Positions 22,326 to 34,160 of a stretch of 64,000 bases of DNA are shown piece after piece. Below the pieces are notes generated by a model. That model searched no databases. It saw nothing but the letters and a program-made list of their open reading frames with translations, and was not told where the DNA came from. The position numbers were made by a program, and so were the translations under genes. How positions within the stretch are numbered: position 1 is the stretch's first letter; the number at the start of each line of letters is the position of its first letter. This DNA comes from Diphasiastrum complanatum (lineage: Eukaryota; Streptophyta; Lycopodiopsida; Lycopodiales; Lycopodiaceae): contig CM055100.1 of the NCBI GenBank assembly GCA_029204225.1, positions 67,164,972 to 67,228,971 on the forward strand, written 5' to 3'.

Positions 22326-23491
22326 AATTCTAAGCACATTTCGCCATTGATTTGTGTTCAAGTGGAAATCTCGAATTGTGTGGGAGTTCTCCGTTGTCTG
22401 ATATGGAATCTCGACATTCTTTGAGAAGATTAGTGGAGCAAGTAACAAGTGGAAAAAATTCGAGTGCCTCTTCCCGAAAATCACTTTTTTGAGGTACAAT
22501 CGGTTGGTGGTATGTGTACTATCGTGTATTGAATCGATTTGGCTTTCAGGCACTTCAAATATGTGGTTAGTGAAGTAAGGTTCGATTTTTTGGATCCACA
22601 TGTTACCGTTTGCTTCATTGGGAACACTTTTCTGTTAGCAATTGGATAAATATGAGTGAATGCTAGTTTTTACGGCTTTTTGTTCATTACACAGTGATGG
22701 AGGTGTTTTGTTGGCTGTCCTTTGCTTTTTAATGAGCCAATTTTGGCTTGAATCAGAGAGAAGCAGAAAAAGAGGCACAAAAAAGACTAATCACTGGTTG
22801 TGAGTGTGGTGGTTTCTTACAGGATTTGCATGGCGGTTTCTTGGTGATTCACAAATTTATGCTGGATTTTTTGGCAAACTAACAGTGTTTGCAGGCTTAT
22901 GTGAATCAGTAAAGCCATTTGTTATGGTATGAATTACAAGAAAGCCTATCCTGTGGTGCAGGGAAGGGCAGCTTGTAACTCTGTGGTTTGGAAAAATTTT
23001 GGCAGCATATACCATCTTTCAGGTTTAAAAAATCTTGTCAGTGTAAAATCTGTAAGAAAGCATGCTTAAGCATTTGTAAAAGCAAAGTAAGGCTGAGCAA
23101 GCTGAAAAGCGCCCTAAAAGTTGCCTCTTTCTGCCAAAAGATAGCAGTAAGGATGGTTTTTGGCTTCAAAATGAAGCTAATGCATGTAGGAACGCTGATT
23201 TCCTATCGTAATGCAGATTCATTCATGAATGAATGTAAAATTACGGATTAAACCGCCCTGAATGCTTTTTGTATCTGCAAAAAACAGCAGATGAAATGCA
23301 AGAAATGCTTCAAGCATTAAAGAAAAACTAATTAAACTTTGGTTCTGGAAAAAGCCAGCAGTTTAGGCCTTCCAATCGCGCTCCTCGTGCACCATTCAGT
23401 GCGCCCTCCTGTTGGTTTCCTGTTGGAAATGATTGCAAGGAAAACGAGTGCAAGGAAAACGAGGGAGGGATGGCGCGCTTGCAGTCCTCAT

Positions 23492-23524
<33 letters not shown>

Positions 23525-25630
23525 CCGCGCGCTACTGCTGTCGCGCGCAGGCCCTCTCTTTTGGTTTCTGGTGAAACCCGTGGAGGGAAATGCGTGGTGA
23601 GAGAAAAGGGAAGGGGGGGGGGTGGTTAGGTAAACTTGAGTTTACTTTCAGTTTTTTTTAGGTAGTTGCATGGCTGGAGGGGGTGCTCGATCGGCTAGTT
23701 TTGTAATGGTTTTTCGTTGTCATTTTTCTCCTTCCATGGGCTTTTTTGTGGTTATCTTGGGCTATGTTTTTTTGAATGCAGTTAAGGTACTTATGAAATC
23801 GTAATGGCTTATAATCTGTGTGAATTAGATTTTGATGCATATAGTGGTTTTTCTGCAAATTTGTTGCACAATCCATTTTGCAAATGCTCATTGGTATAAA
23901 TGTTACAAGCACTCTTTGGTCTAATAAAACTACGTTTTTTTGGACAGTGTTCTGTTAAGAAATTTATACCCGTAATGAGTTCAACCGAACGTAATATTTT
24001 TTATAATTTTTCGGTTTTTAAATAAATGGAGTGAAATTCTTGTTGGGGTGGCAAATATAAATTCGCCCGACATCACTCAACAATGATGGCCCCCTAAAGT
24101 GGAAAACGGATGGTTACAATTTTGGACCACAGTGTGTTTCAAATTTCAACTAGCAACAAATAGAAAAAACTAAATGCAAAATCTATTTAATTGATAATTA
24201 GCCATTAGGATTTACTGCTTGGGCTTAAAAACGAAAAAAATTTCGGTGAGTAAAGCCCGGAAGTAGTTGTTGACAGGATAAATCGTTGGCCAAGTGAATT
24301 TCGTCGGTTTTTTGCTTTGGGTAAGGCCTCCTGGTGGTGGAGGATGCAACCCATAGAAGTATGATTGGGCTGAATTCCTGGAGGAATTTTGTAAGGCATT
24401 TTCACAATTGACGAATTAGATTTACTTTGATTAACTGCAATGGGTAACCGAGAATGTGAATTCTTGGATTTTTTTGGCCAAGGTGTCATTTTTTCAAAAA
24501 TCATGCACGGTCACAAAGGACCCAGAAGCCTAAGATGGGAACTGAAATGGAACGAAAAAAGTTGTTTCTTGATGTGCTTGAAGCCGTGGGTGTACCAACA
24601 CTATTTTTTAAGGACAAGAAAAAGCCGGTTCATTCTTTCCCATTTCTAATTTCTAAATCTGTCACTGTGAGCCTTATGGTGACCGTAAAGATTGTGAAAA
24701 GGGGCGAAAGAATGTTTGATTGAGTTGAAGTTGGAATTTTTTATACATACTTGAAAACTTCAAATACTTGTATTATTTTTTTTTGACACTTTGATCAGGA
24801 AGTGGAGGGCCTTTGTGGCGGAAGAACCTGTGGTATGGGACGCAGGCGATTCCAAAATGAAGATCTGAAACTAACTGGATCAGTTGACCGTAGTCAGGCC
24901 GTAAATCTTAGTGATGCCAAAAACTATCGGTCATTAAATGGATGTTTTGTCGAAAATTTGAGATATTGGTCATGACCCCTTTTTGGATTTCAAATTTACA
25001 AAACCGAAAACCGGACAAGCTATTTCTTTATAAATGATATATTGGTGAATTTCTTAACACATTTATTAACCTGAAATTTTGTGACTCCTTGGAAGGTAAT
25101 ATTGATTACCCGTTGACCATGGACGATGTCACAGAAAAGGTTAATGAAACCGTTTTTCTAAAACTTATTTTCTCTACTTAAATATTCAAGAAATCCTTTT
25201 CTGATTTAAAGTCAATTCTCAAGCTTGGTAATAACGAAGATCTTTTGTTAAAGTCATTGTGTTGGGACATCATTGGTATTTACTTACAATGATGCAACAC
25301 TTCTTTTGGCTTTCAAGATTTTCTCGGATCTTTTCTTAGATTCTTCTCCTAGGCAAATCTCGATTGATCTGCACCCCTAAGAAACTCGTGTCGTTTCCTG
25401 TTAAAAAGGGGGAGGAGTAGGAAGAGAAGAGAATTATCAAGGAGAAGCATCTGTCAGAGAATCCAAGAGAAATCTGTTATAGATGACGGACCTGTTTTAG
25501 GAGTCAGAAATGAAGTAGATTTCTGGTTTAAAGATTTAAGAAGGGAAAATTTTTTGGAAGTACTCTTGCAGTAGAAAAGTGGCTGATAACAAGTCCGATT
25601 GATTTGTGTAAGAACTTGGAATTCTATTGA
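22326..25630 (+). other. Element A interior, no recognisable coding
   Basis: About 3.3 kb with no identifiable gag, protease, RT or RNase H. It contains a (CT)n(GC)n microsatellite at 23491-23535 and short frames of unknown meaning (for example 22988-23251 and 24535-24723). The element has either lost its coding region or is a non-autonomous derivative. Confidence 0.6.
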
Positions 25631-25639
25631 ATCGGAACT

Positions 25640-25912
25640 CCCAGATGGATCTCAAGTGCATCCCGTATTTCACGTAAGCCATCTCTGAAAGAGTCTACAT
25701 GAAGGAGAGCATCTTGGATCTGGAGATTGATTGGACCTGTTGGATAAATTATTGGGTGTGTCTCCGCTTGAACCCGAAAAGATCTTGGATACAAGAACTA
25801 AACGAGTGTGAAATCGTATAGTTATCGAGCATCTGGTTCGATTCCTGGGAACAAAAAGGAAGCTTTTAAGGAGGAACTTTCCCAGTTTTAAGTTCTGAGG
25901 ACAGAACTTGAA
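25640..25912 (+). pseudogene. Element A integrase C-terminal/chromodomain remnant
   Basis: In one plus frame the sequence reads HPVFHVSHL, a stop, SLHEGEHLGSGDW, LGVSPLEPEKILDTRTKRV and VIEHLVRFLG, followed by a purine-rich tail just before the 3' LTR. This is the gypsy integrase end, with in-frame stops near 25680 and 25810. It shows A descends from a chromovirus-type element. Confidence 0.75.
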
Positions 25913-26421
25913 TAAGGGGGGAAGAATGTCATGCCCATGACTGGTCTCGGGTAGTGTGTCCATGCTAGGGACTGGTAGACCAACAACCCGTAAGTTAATT
26001 GTGACTATAAGGGAATTGAGGCCCTTATGTGTACATGGTCATTATTAATGGTTGTAGGCCTAAACACATGGTGGTGGAGCTGGTATGGGTCTATCAGTGA
26101 GTCATTAGGGAACTGGAGGACGTGGCCCAAATAGGCTGCAGAGGTGTCTAGTGAGGTGTCACAGTGCACTACTAGTGGTGCATGGGCCTTGGAGGGTATA
26201 AGTACACCTGCTGGGCTCTCACTAGTGTATGCTTGATAGCATGACCGGTGGCAGGATGTTGCTGGTGTGATGTCATACTCCTCTTTGTGATTGATTCATA
26301 GCTTGGGGGCTAGATCCGTTCAATCTAGGTTTGGTTGGGTTGGTTTGTCCACCATCAAGTTCCCTTGTATTGCTTGTGTTTGGCATGCTTAGAATAGGAT
26401 CCTTGGATTGAGGACTTTATA

Positions 26422-27090
26422 CCTTGCATCCCACAAGTAGCTGTAGTTTATAAGCTACTTGGCTCACCTTCTTAATAATCAACCATGGTCCACAATACCT
26501 AGGAGATAACTTGGCACACTTTCTTGTGCGTAGCACGTTCGACTTTGAAGGGACTAGTAAATACACCCCATCTCCATTCTCAAATTTCTGATAGGTACGG
26601 TTTTCACGAGCATAACTCTCTGCCCTAGCTATAGCTTTGGACAAGCTATCTCATACCAACTCTAGCTTCTGCTGCATATGAGCCAAAAACTCTACAGCAC
26701 TAGGTACCCTATGCGGAATCCCTATGATTGACTCAATGGTCTGAAACCATAATTGAACTCAAATGGACTCAATCCAGTGGATGCATGTCTCTTATCATTT
26801 TACACGAACTCCAATAGCGATAAATGCTTTATCTAGTCTATTTGCGTACTACTCATATATGCCCTAAGCATATCTTCCAAGATCTGATGCTCAGAGCTAC
26901 TCATCCGCAACTGTGTTCCCAGCTTGGCGGACACCTCAATTCAAAAATTTCCTGTGAACTTGGGATCCTTTTCAGAAACTATGGACTTCGGAAGATTATG
27001 TAACTTGAAAATATTATGAATAAACAACTCAGCCACTTGCGAAGCTGTGACCTTCTTGGTCGTTGCGATGAAATGAGCCATCTCGGAAAA
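26422..27090 (-). pseudogene. H element integrase (core end and C-terminus part 1)
   Basis: Minus-strand pieces: HFIATTKKVTASQVAELF and KSIVSEKDPKFTGNF (near 26941-27080; catalytic D in the SEKDPKF block), then ENRTYQKFENGDGVYLLVPS and LSPRYCGPWLIIKKVSQVAYK (26417-26644). Codons at the left edge are split by element A and resume at 21811. The right edge is cut by element B. Confidence 0.85.
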
Positions 27091-27467
27091 TGTTGGAGGG
27101 TTTGCGGGTCCCAAGACAACCCTAATCCTAGTTAATAAGTGAGAGAAATTTTGCACCCTATGTGTGTAAGCCAGCCCGATGATTACATAGTTATTTGATT
27201 GATTAGTTAAAAGTTAATAAAGGACTTTAGGCCTTTTTGCGGTAGTTTTAATGTCTCAGGGCCTAAATGTCAAGTTAGTGAATAAAGTTGGGTTTCCCTC
27301 CAATTTTGATGGTTCCCACACTTTTTTAAATTTGAATAAAAAGAGAGGCAAGACTAGACCAATAGGATTCAAAGGCCAGGGTCCTCCTCTCTACTATAAA
27401 AAGAGACCAACTCGAGTTGCTCCTGATGTTTATTTCCTCATTTCAATAAAGCAGATTGATTCATTTA
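27091..27467 (+). repeat. Element B 5' LTR, 3'-truncated
   Basis: Matches positions 1 to about 375 of the C-element LTR (TGTTGGAGGG to TTCAATAAAGCAGATTG, including the AATAAA signal). It then jumps directly into RT coding sequence. Confidence 0.85.
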
Positions 27468-27479
27468 TGAGATCGAGCA

Positions 27480-29883
27480 CACAAAATGGATTTCACCGAT
27501 TATCATTGTTCCTAAGAAAAATGAGAAATTGCGAATCTGTGCGAATCTCAAAGCATTGAATAAAGTGACACGGAAGGATCACTTTTTGTTACCTTTTACT
27601 GAAAGCATTTTGGATCGCCTTGTTGGAACGAAAGCTTATAGTTTCCTGGATGGATTTACTGGTTACAACCAGGTTAAGATTGCACTTGCCGATCGCCACA
27701 AAACTTCTTTTGCAACAGAATGGGGCACCTATCCGTACAAAGTAATGCCGTTTGGACTCTGTAATGCACCAAGTTCATTCCAAAGAGCAATGCAATTTGC
27801 TTTTAAAGATTATCTGCAAAAATTCCTTGAAATTTACTTGGACGACTTGGGAGTTCATAGTATAGATACAAACCACCTGGATCAATTGGAGAAAGTATTT
27901 GAAAGATGCCGCAAATATCAGATTTCTCTAAATCTAGAAAAATACCAGATATGGGTTTCGCACAGAGTTGTGCTTGGACATGTGATATCAAGACATGGTA
28001 TTGCCACCGATTATTCTAAGATCAAAGTTATTGTGGAACTGCCACCGCCAGCAACAATTCAAGGAGTTTATGTGTTTATGGGTCATGCGAACTACGATCG
28101 AATTTTTATTATCTTCTTTGCGGATTTAGCACGACCTATATACAAACTAACTATTGTTCCTATTTGGACAATAGAGGCGTTAGAAGCCTTTGAAAAGTTA
28201 AAAAAAACATTAACTTTAGCACCAATACTGCGTTCTCCAGATTGGACATTAGAGTTTCATGTTCATACGAATGCCTCAAAATACGCCATTGGATCAGTTT
28301 TGACGCAGCCAGGTGACTATAAGAAGGATTATCCCATATGATTTGCGAGCATGTAGCTTACAGATCTAGAGAAGAATTATTCAAGAACAGAACGTGAAGC
28401 GATAGCCATGATTTTTTCTGTTCGAAAATTTCGTCACTACCTCATGGAAACGCACTTTGCATTTTATACGGATCATCAATCGTTACTTTACTTGGTAAAC
28501 AAGACGTGTAATACTGGACGTATTGCAAGATGGTTATTATTATTACCTGAATTTGACTTTCGAATTGTGGTTAGAAAGAGAAAGTAACATTATCTAGCCA
28601 ATCACGTTTTGTGAATTGAATCCGCGCCAGTTAATACTGAAGTGGATGATGAACTGCCAGATGCTGCGTTGTTCTATGTTGAAGCAATACCTGAGTGGGC
28701 GACAGATATTGTTGAGTACCTGATGCTAAGACAACCGAATGACTCATTGACAAAAGTACAGAAGAGACAATTGATTCATAAGGCTCAACCTAATCAATTA
28801 ATTGCAGGACAATTGTACCGTCGCGGATCAGATAATATTTTACGAAGATGTGTTTTACCACATGAAGTACTAGATTTAATCATGTTTTCACATGATGGCA
28901 TGGGTGGAGGACGCTTCTCTACAGATATTACTGTTCGCAAACTTTTGCAATCCGGTTATTGGTGGCCTACGCTTCATAAGGACATAGAAAATTTTATTCA
29001 GACATGTGATGTCTGCCAGCGAGCACGATGGCCTACTCGACAGAATCATGAACCCTTACATCCGGTTTTATTGCAAGCACCGTTTGAAAAATGGGTACTA
29101 GATTATGTTGGTCCTATTCATCCTGCTGCGCAAGGATCTCAGGCCTGATATATTATCGTCGAAAATATTATAATCAGATTTGGATGTCCGATCAAAATTG
29201 TCAATGACCGAGGTACACACTTTGTTAATCAAACAATAAAGTGTTTACTGGAAGAATTTTTTGTTATACACAGATTTAGTACTCCCTATTATCTCAGAGG
29301 GAATGGCCAAGCTGAATCTTCCAATAAGATTCTCTACACCATTTTGACAAAGACAGTTGAAGCAAGTCAGTCCGATTGGAAACATAAACTGTATGTAGCA
29401 TTATGGGCATTCAGAACCGCTTACAAAAATAGTACAAATCAAACACCTTTTCAAATGGTTTATGGTCAAGATGCTGTTATGCCAATTGAATTTTTAATCC
29501 CATCTTTACGCATAGCAGCAACAGAACGATTAAATGATGATATGTCTATACAACTCCGTCATGAAGCGTTGCACAAATTATGTGAAACCCGATTGATGGT
29601 AGTTCATGCCTTAGCAGCAGAGAAAGCCCGCCGCAAGGCATGGCACGATCGTCGATTGCACAAAAAAGATATGAAAGCAGGAGATCTTGCATTGATGTAC
29701 AAAACCAAGCTGATCAAGGGTCAGTTGAAGTTTATCGGGGAAGGCCCGTATAAAGTGAAGGAAATCTTGAACTATGGCGCAATAATTCTTGAGCACTTGG
29801 ATGGAAACCGATTTGATACTCCAAAAAATGACAGCCGATTATGCAAGTTTTGGCAGCCTGCTCCGCCAGTTCAGCAAGCCTGA
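27480..29883 (+). pseudogene. Element B pol: RT, RNase H, integrase
   Basis: RT (27500-28100) shows the ISPIIIVPKKNEKLRIC block, SFLDGFTGYNQVKIA, MPFGLCNAPSSFQRAM and catalytic EIYLDDLGVHS. RNase H (28250-28500) has FHVHTNASKYAIG, where the first catalytic Asp is Asn, plus SRTEREAIAMIF and FYTDHQSLLYL, with in-frame stops near 28340. Integrase (28640-29880) has a zinc module (HDGMGGGRFS, CDVCQRARW), first Asp in WVLDYVGPI, then a stop and a gap of about 30 residues before VNDRGTHFVNQ and the C-terminus (KAWHDRRLHKKDMKAGDLALM, GPYKVKEILNYGA). The C-terminal style is Tat/Athila-like, without a chromodomain. Inactive. Confidence 0.9.
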
Positions 29884-30184
29884 TCTCAATATATTTTTTA
29901 ATGTTATTTGTTTTTCAATTTTGTGTTTTCAGTATTTAATTTGCTGACTTTTTTGAAAAAAGACAGTTTAAAAAAAAAACAACAAAAAGAAAAGCAAAAA
30001 AATAACGAAAGACTGATGAGCAAAAGTCAGGAAGTCATCAGCATAAGAAAAAGGAAGCACAATATTTTTAATGGAAAATGACCTAAAAAATTACTTATTG
30101 GAGCAGATTTGGCCAATACAGTATCAGAAACCTTCGTTGAGCTCTCAGATTGTACATCCACTCATGATTTATCTAAATTGAGGT

Positions 30185-30345
30185 GGGCTTATGGATATGT
30201 TCGATGATTTCGACACCCTTGGGGCCACCGAAATCTTTGAAATGCCCCAGATCCGAACGCCCTTTGAAGTCCAATCCCCTGGAAGAGGATTCAGACATAT
30301 CCATGAATCTACTGTTGGTGTCGAAGATGCCAGCCATCAATCTCT
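30185..30345 (+). pseudogene. Element B remnant of the post-integrase ORF
   Basis: A short piece (MFDDFDTLGATEIFEMP) aligns with element C at about 38990-39090. B has therefore lost the 1.5 kb present in C between 37455 and 38985 and most of the coiled-coil region after 39100. Confidence 0.75.
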
Positions 30346-30351
30346 GGACCA

Positions 30352-30815
30352 ATAGGATTAAAAAGAGAGGCAAGACTGGACCAATAGGATTCAAAGGCCA
30401 AGGTCCTCCTCTCTACTATAAAAAGGGACCAACTCGAGTTGCTCCTGATGTTTATTTTCTCATTTCAATAAAGTAGATTGGTTCTCTTTAGAAATGGATT
30501 GATGAATGTCCTTGCTCTTTCTTTCTTTTCTCCATTTCTCATGCTTCCTTTGTATTTGCTAATTGTTGGATTTGATCATTATTGGGATTGCTATTTCTTA
30601 TGGTTTTTGTGAGAGAGAAAAGGAGAGAGAGAAGAGTAAGTTTCTATCACTGTTGTGGATTTAGGGTTAATGGATGTAGTGTTAATGCTTAGTGTTAATG
30701 GATGTTAGTGTTAGATCCTCCATTCATGTTGAAATCTGAACTATACTATCGCTCTCATGGGAACGAACCTACAAGTGACAACCAACTCCATCTCTATGAT
30801 GCTAGATTGACTAGA
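30352..30815 (+). repeat. Element B 3' LTR, 5'-truncated
   Basis: Matches the last two thirds of the C LTR and ends GCTAGATTGACTAGA. The junction with H follows directly. Confidence 0.8.
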
Positions 30816-31905
30816 GGCCATGCAACGCTGGACGTACTCTCTTACATCCCGCTGCAATTGTGGCCAGAAATAATGCCTTCTTAAAAGCTCACTAGTCTTA
30901 TCAATACCAGGGTGCCCTACGCAGGAACTATCATGGCATTCATGAAGTATCTTACGAAGAAGATCCTTCACGTCTGGCACGAATACTTTTTCGTTTTGTC
31001 AACTCCATACCTTCCTTCACGGTGTATGTCAAATAGGTACTAGTGCGTTCCTCTACGGAAGAGACAGGCGAGGCTGACTCTTCCACTTGGTTGACTAACT
31101 TGCATGCATAGGCTATACACACTGACAATGTCCCTTTTGCTGAGTTCTCTTGATCTCCTCTATGAGATCACTGTCAACTATAGGCAAGACTCATCTGATG
31201 CAGTACCAACGATAGTGCATCAGCAACCACATTTTTCTTCCCTCCTCGGAAGCAAATTTTCAAATGAAATTCCTGCATCAGCTCGGCCCACCGAGCTTGG
31301 CGACTTTACAAATCTGGCTGAGTGCAAAATACTTTAAAATATAATGATCTGTGTACACATAAAACTTGGGCGCCATATAAATAATCACACACCTTGAGCG
31401 CATGTACTCGCAAACAGCTCTTGCTCATGTGCGGGTATACCATCTTGGATAGACACTGCACCTACGACAATGCCACTTGCATCCGTCTTTAGGTCAAACG
31501 GTTTTTGGGTATCAACAAACTTGAGAACTGGAGCTGTGCCCAACGCCTCCATCAAGTTCTCAAACCTGTGCCGAGCTTCAGCAACCAACCGATCTATAGT
31601 GCTGTTTTTCTGTAACTGGTCCATCAAAGGACCAGCTACCTTAGAGTAGTTCCTAATGAACTGCCAATAGAACTTGCAAAGACTTAAGAAAGATTGCAAT
31701 TGGTGTTTATCGGCAGGCCTCGGCCACTTTTTAACCACAGCCACCCTTGGCTGGGTCAACCCAAATACCCTCAGCTGTCACTACATGCCCCAAATACTCG
31801 ACACACAACTTTGTCTTCTCAGCATTGGCATACAAGACAGAAGCTTTGACTTGCCCAATATGGTCTTTGATGGGAATCAAGCTCTGACTATTACTAATGG
31901 GAATC
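30816..31905 (-). pseudogene. H element RNase H and integrase zinc module
   Basis: The minus strand reads, from right to left, the RT thumb and RNase H start (31385-31759: KHQLQSFLSLCKFYWQFIRNY, KTDASGIVVGAVSIQ), then degenerate RNase H, then the integrase zinc module (30741-30980: HECHDSSCVGHPGIDKTSELL, YFWPQLQRDVREYVQRC). It completes element H, whose other pieces lie at 26422-27090 and 21591-21811. Multiple breaks; inactive. Confidence 0.85.
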
Positions 31906-31908
31906 GAA

Positions 31909-31920
31909 GCTCTGATACCA
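31909..31920 (-). other. Primer-binding site next to copia K LTR
   Basis: GCTCTGATACCA, the reverse complement of TGGTATCAGAGC, lies one base left of the LTR at 31922. It means a K-type interior once extended leftward from this LTR, while K itself extends rightward: an interior-LTR-interior recombinant. Confidence 0.75.
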
Positions 31921-31921
31921 C

Positions 31922-32508
31922 TGATGCGAATCGAAGTGAAACGAAACGAAGCTAAACAAAACGCGAATAAATTCGAATGGAGTTCGGATATGATTGTTGG
32001 TCACTACCTGCTATATCATTCCTACAATCCTCCAGAATGTAAATAGACACTGTTGACCTACGTTATAAATTAATTCAACATTTAACAAGATTGAACCTAT
32101 GTGTAGAATAGATAAGATAAGTGAATGAGATACACGAACAATAAACAGACAATAATTCATTTGAGATCAGACGATGATATGTGCATAATAGCTACAACAT
32201 CATCTATCGATCCTCTTTGTTTAAGCATTGTGTGACAGACCCACACAATGCCTTGGTGTGAGAGAAGCAGTGTTCTCTTATGAGCAATGTTTAGCTTACT
32301 AGTGGACTTCTTGGATCTCTATGAATCCTGCTTACAATATCTCGCTTGCTGGCGGACTTCTCTATTTTGTATTTGGTCTATCTGTGTCTGTGTATTTAGT
32401 GCATCTAGCAACTACATATATTTAGAGTAACATTCCTTGATTAGATAGATTAAACAGCCTAAGACTAATCTCATATTACAAGAGCAATGAGTTAGGCACG
32501 TTCTAACA
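31922..32508 (-). repeat. LTR of copia element K
   Basis: On the minus strand it starts TGTTAGAACG just after a short purine-rich stretch (GCAGAAGAG) and ends TTCGCATCA. It is about 587 bp and contains a TATA-like region (near 32415). No second full LTR for K is seen at the right end. Confidence 0.75.
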
Positions 32509-32550
32509 CTCTTCTGCTGACATCACCATATCATATCAGGAATTTGTACT

Positions 32551-34160
32551 TTACGGTACTTCTTTGATCTCCTCGGTCCTTTCGTGCATGAGGTGTCGAA
32601 AGTATTCGACCTTCCTGTGTCGCGAACATTTTCCTTTCGCGTCGTTTGACCTTCTCCTGTTGTTCGTGGTGTTTGCGAACATTTCGTCTTCGAGATCTTC
32701 ATTTTCAAGGTCTTCGAGGTATTCGTCAAGTTGGGAGTCGAGAGCTAGCAGAGCTTTGGTAATAGAAACATTTTGTTTCTTCAGCTCCTTCTCAAAGCAT
32801 GATAGCTTGATGACTCCAAGACTGCTCCTATATTTCTCGAACAGACCTTTGTCTAAGGCCTTTGTGAAGATGTCAGCAACCATCTTCTTCATTCCAATGA
32901 AGGTAGTCTGCAGCTTCTTCTTTTTGGTCAGATCCCTTATCAAGTGGTACTTGATTGCAATGTGTTTTGTCCTTGAGTGAAACATGGGATCCTTTGTCAG
33001 GTGTATTGCGAATGTATTGTCCATCTGCAAGATTAGAGGATCATTCCTCGTTTCACCTAGTTCGTCAAGGAACTGTTTGAGCCAAGTGATTTCATTGGCG
33101 ATCTTTGCTGCTACTATGTATTCTACTTCGTAGGATGACTGAGCTGCGATGGCTTTCTTTTTGTTGACCCAGAGAATTGCTGCTCCTTCTGCGATGGTAC
33201 ATCCTCCTGAGACACTTTTGCAGTCGTCCTTAAGAGATGCCCAGCTAGCATCATTGTATGAAAGCATCTGGAACCCTGCATCACGAGAATAACACAATCC
33301 AAAATCCTTCGTTAATTGAAGGTACTTCAAGATTCACTTCGCTTCCAATGAGTCGAGCCTGAATTTGTACTTAATTGACTCATCCTGAACACGGCATAAG
33401 CAATGTCAAGACGTGTATTATCTGCAAGATACATTAGTGATTCGATTAGCTTCATGTATGGTGTATACTCCATCAATTCTCTTTCTTCTTCAGTCTTCGA
33501 ACAATCTTCTCAGGATTGTTCCTACAAGCATTGGAGTATTTGCTCCTTTGTAATTCATCATCCCGAAATCTTATAGGATTTTCTGGGTATATCTAGACTT
33601 GTGAAGGTACAACTTCCCTTCGTCATAGTCTCTATCAATTTTTGTAAGCCAAGATAACATCTGGCTTCTCCTAGATTTGTAATCTCGAAATGTTTTGATA
33701 TGTCATACTTCACCTCAGCAATAAGTTCTTTCACTTTTGCAGAGTATCAGGGTGTTGTCCACATATACAACTACAATGATGATCTTCCCATCTATAATTC
33801 TTAAATAAACAGTGGAATTAGCTATTAGTGGTTTGAATCCTAAGGATTTCAGGACTTGATTTTTCTTCTTATACCATTGTCATGCTTATTGCTTTAGACC
33901 ATAGATACTCTTGTGCATTCTACATGCATAAGTAGGAAGTGAGTTTGAAATGCAGCCTGGAGGTTGATCCATGTAGATTTCTTTGTCTAGCTCACCATGT
34001 AAGAACACTATCTTTTTTTCCACGATGTGAATCCTGAGATCATAAATAGCTGCATATGCAAACAATAGGCGTAGGGCCAAATGTTTCACGACTGGAGAGA
34101 AGGTTTCAACATAGTCAATATCATATTTATGAGAAAAACCCTTCGCTACAAGTCTGGCTT
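32551..34160 (-). pseudogene. Copia K pol: RT and RNase H remnants
   Basis: RT begins with KCKWVTEWK (near 34165) and continues in other frames: RIHIVEKKIVFLHGELDKEIYMDQPPG (33886-34089) and, near 33760, a VVYVDN box in place of the catalytic YVDD. RNase H (32786-33330) is well preserved: SYNDASWASLKDD, AAQSSYEVEYIVAAK, QMDNTFAIHLTKDPMFHSRTK, VADIFTKAL. The last 75 codons (ELKKQNVSITKALLALDS...) are not RNase H but a duplicate of the gag segment at 35080-35225. Inactive. Confidence 0.88.

Larger units (their letters stand above)
21817..26421 (+). mobile_element. A: LTR retrotransposon inserted in H
   Basis: LTRs 21817-22311 and 25927-26421 (both 495 bp, start TGTCATGCCC, end GGACTTTATA) are nearly identical. 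A primer-binding site follows the first (22313) and a polypurine tract precedes the second (about 25913-25926). The 5-bp flanks are both CCTTG (21812-21816 and 26422-26426), a perfect target duplication. The interior is mostly non-coding; only a broken chromodomain-type integrase end survives at its 3' side. Both the duplication and the near-identical LTRs point to a fairly recent insertion. Confidence 0.93.
27091..30815 (+). mobile_element. B: Tat/Athila-like gypsy element, internally deleted
   Basis: A partial 5' LTR (27091-27467, start TGTTGGAGGG), pol from RT to integrase, a short remnant of the post-integrase ORF (about 30185-30345) and a partial 3' LTR (about 30352-30815) lie in order. 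LTR parts match the complete LTR of element C (40897-41597). Gag, protease and half of each LTR are missing. Host element H resumes at 30816, but about 60 integrase codons of H are lost at the left junction, so no clean target duplication can be read. Confidence 0.85.

Noticed and set aside
22988-23251. Cys/Lys-rich 87-codon frame inside element A
   Set aside because: Cys spacing does not fit a gag knuckle and nothing supports translation.
30014-30045. CTGATGAGC after element B integrase (also near 37290 in element C)
   Set aside because: Lacks GAAA and helix I pairing; not a hammerhead.
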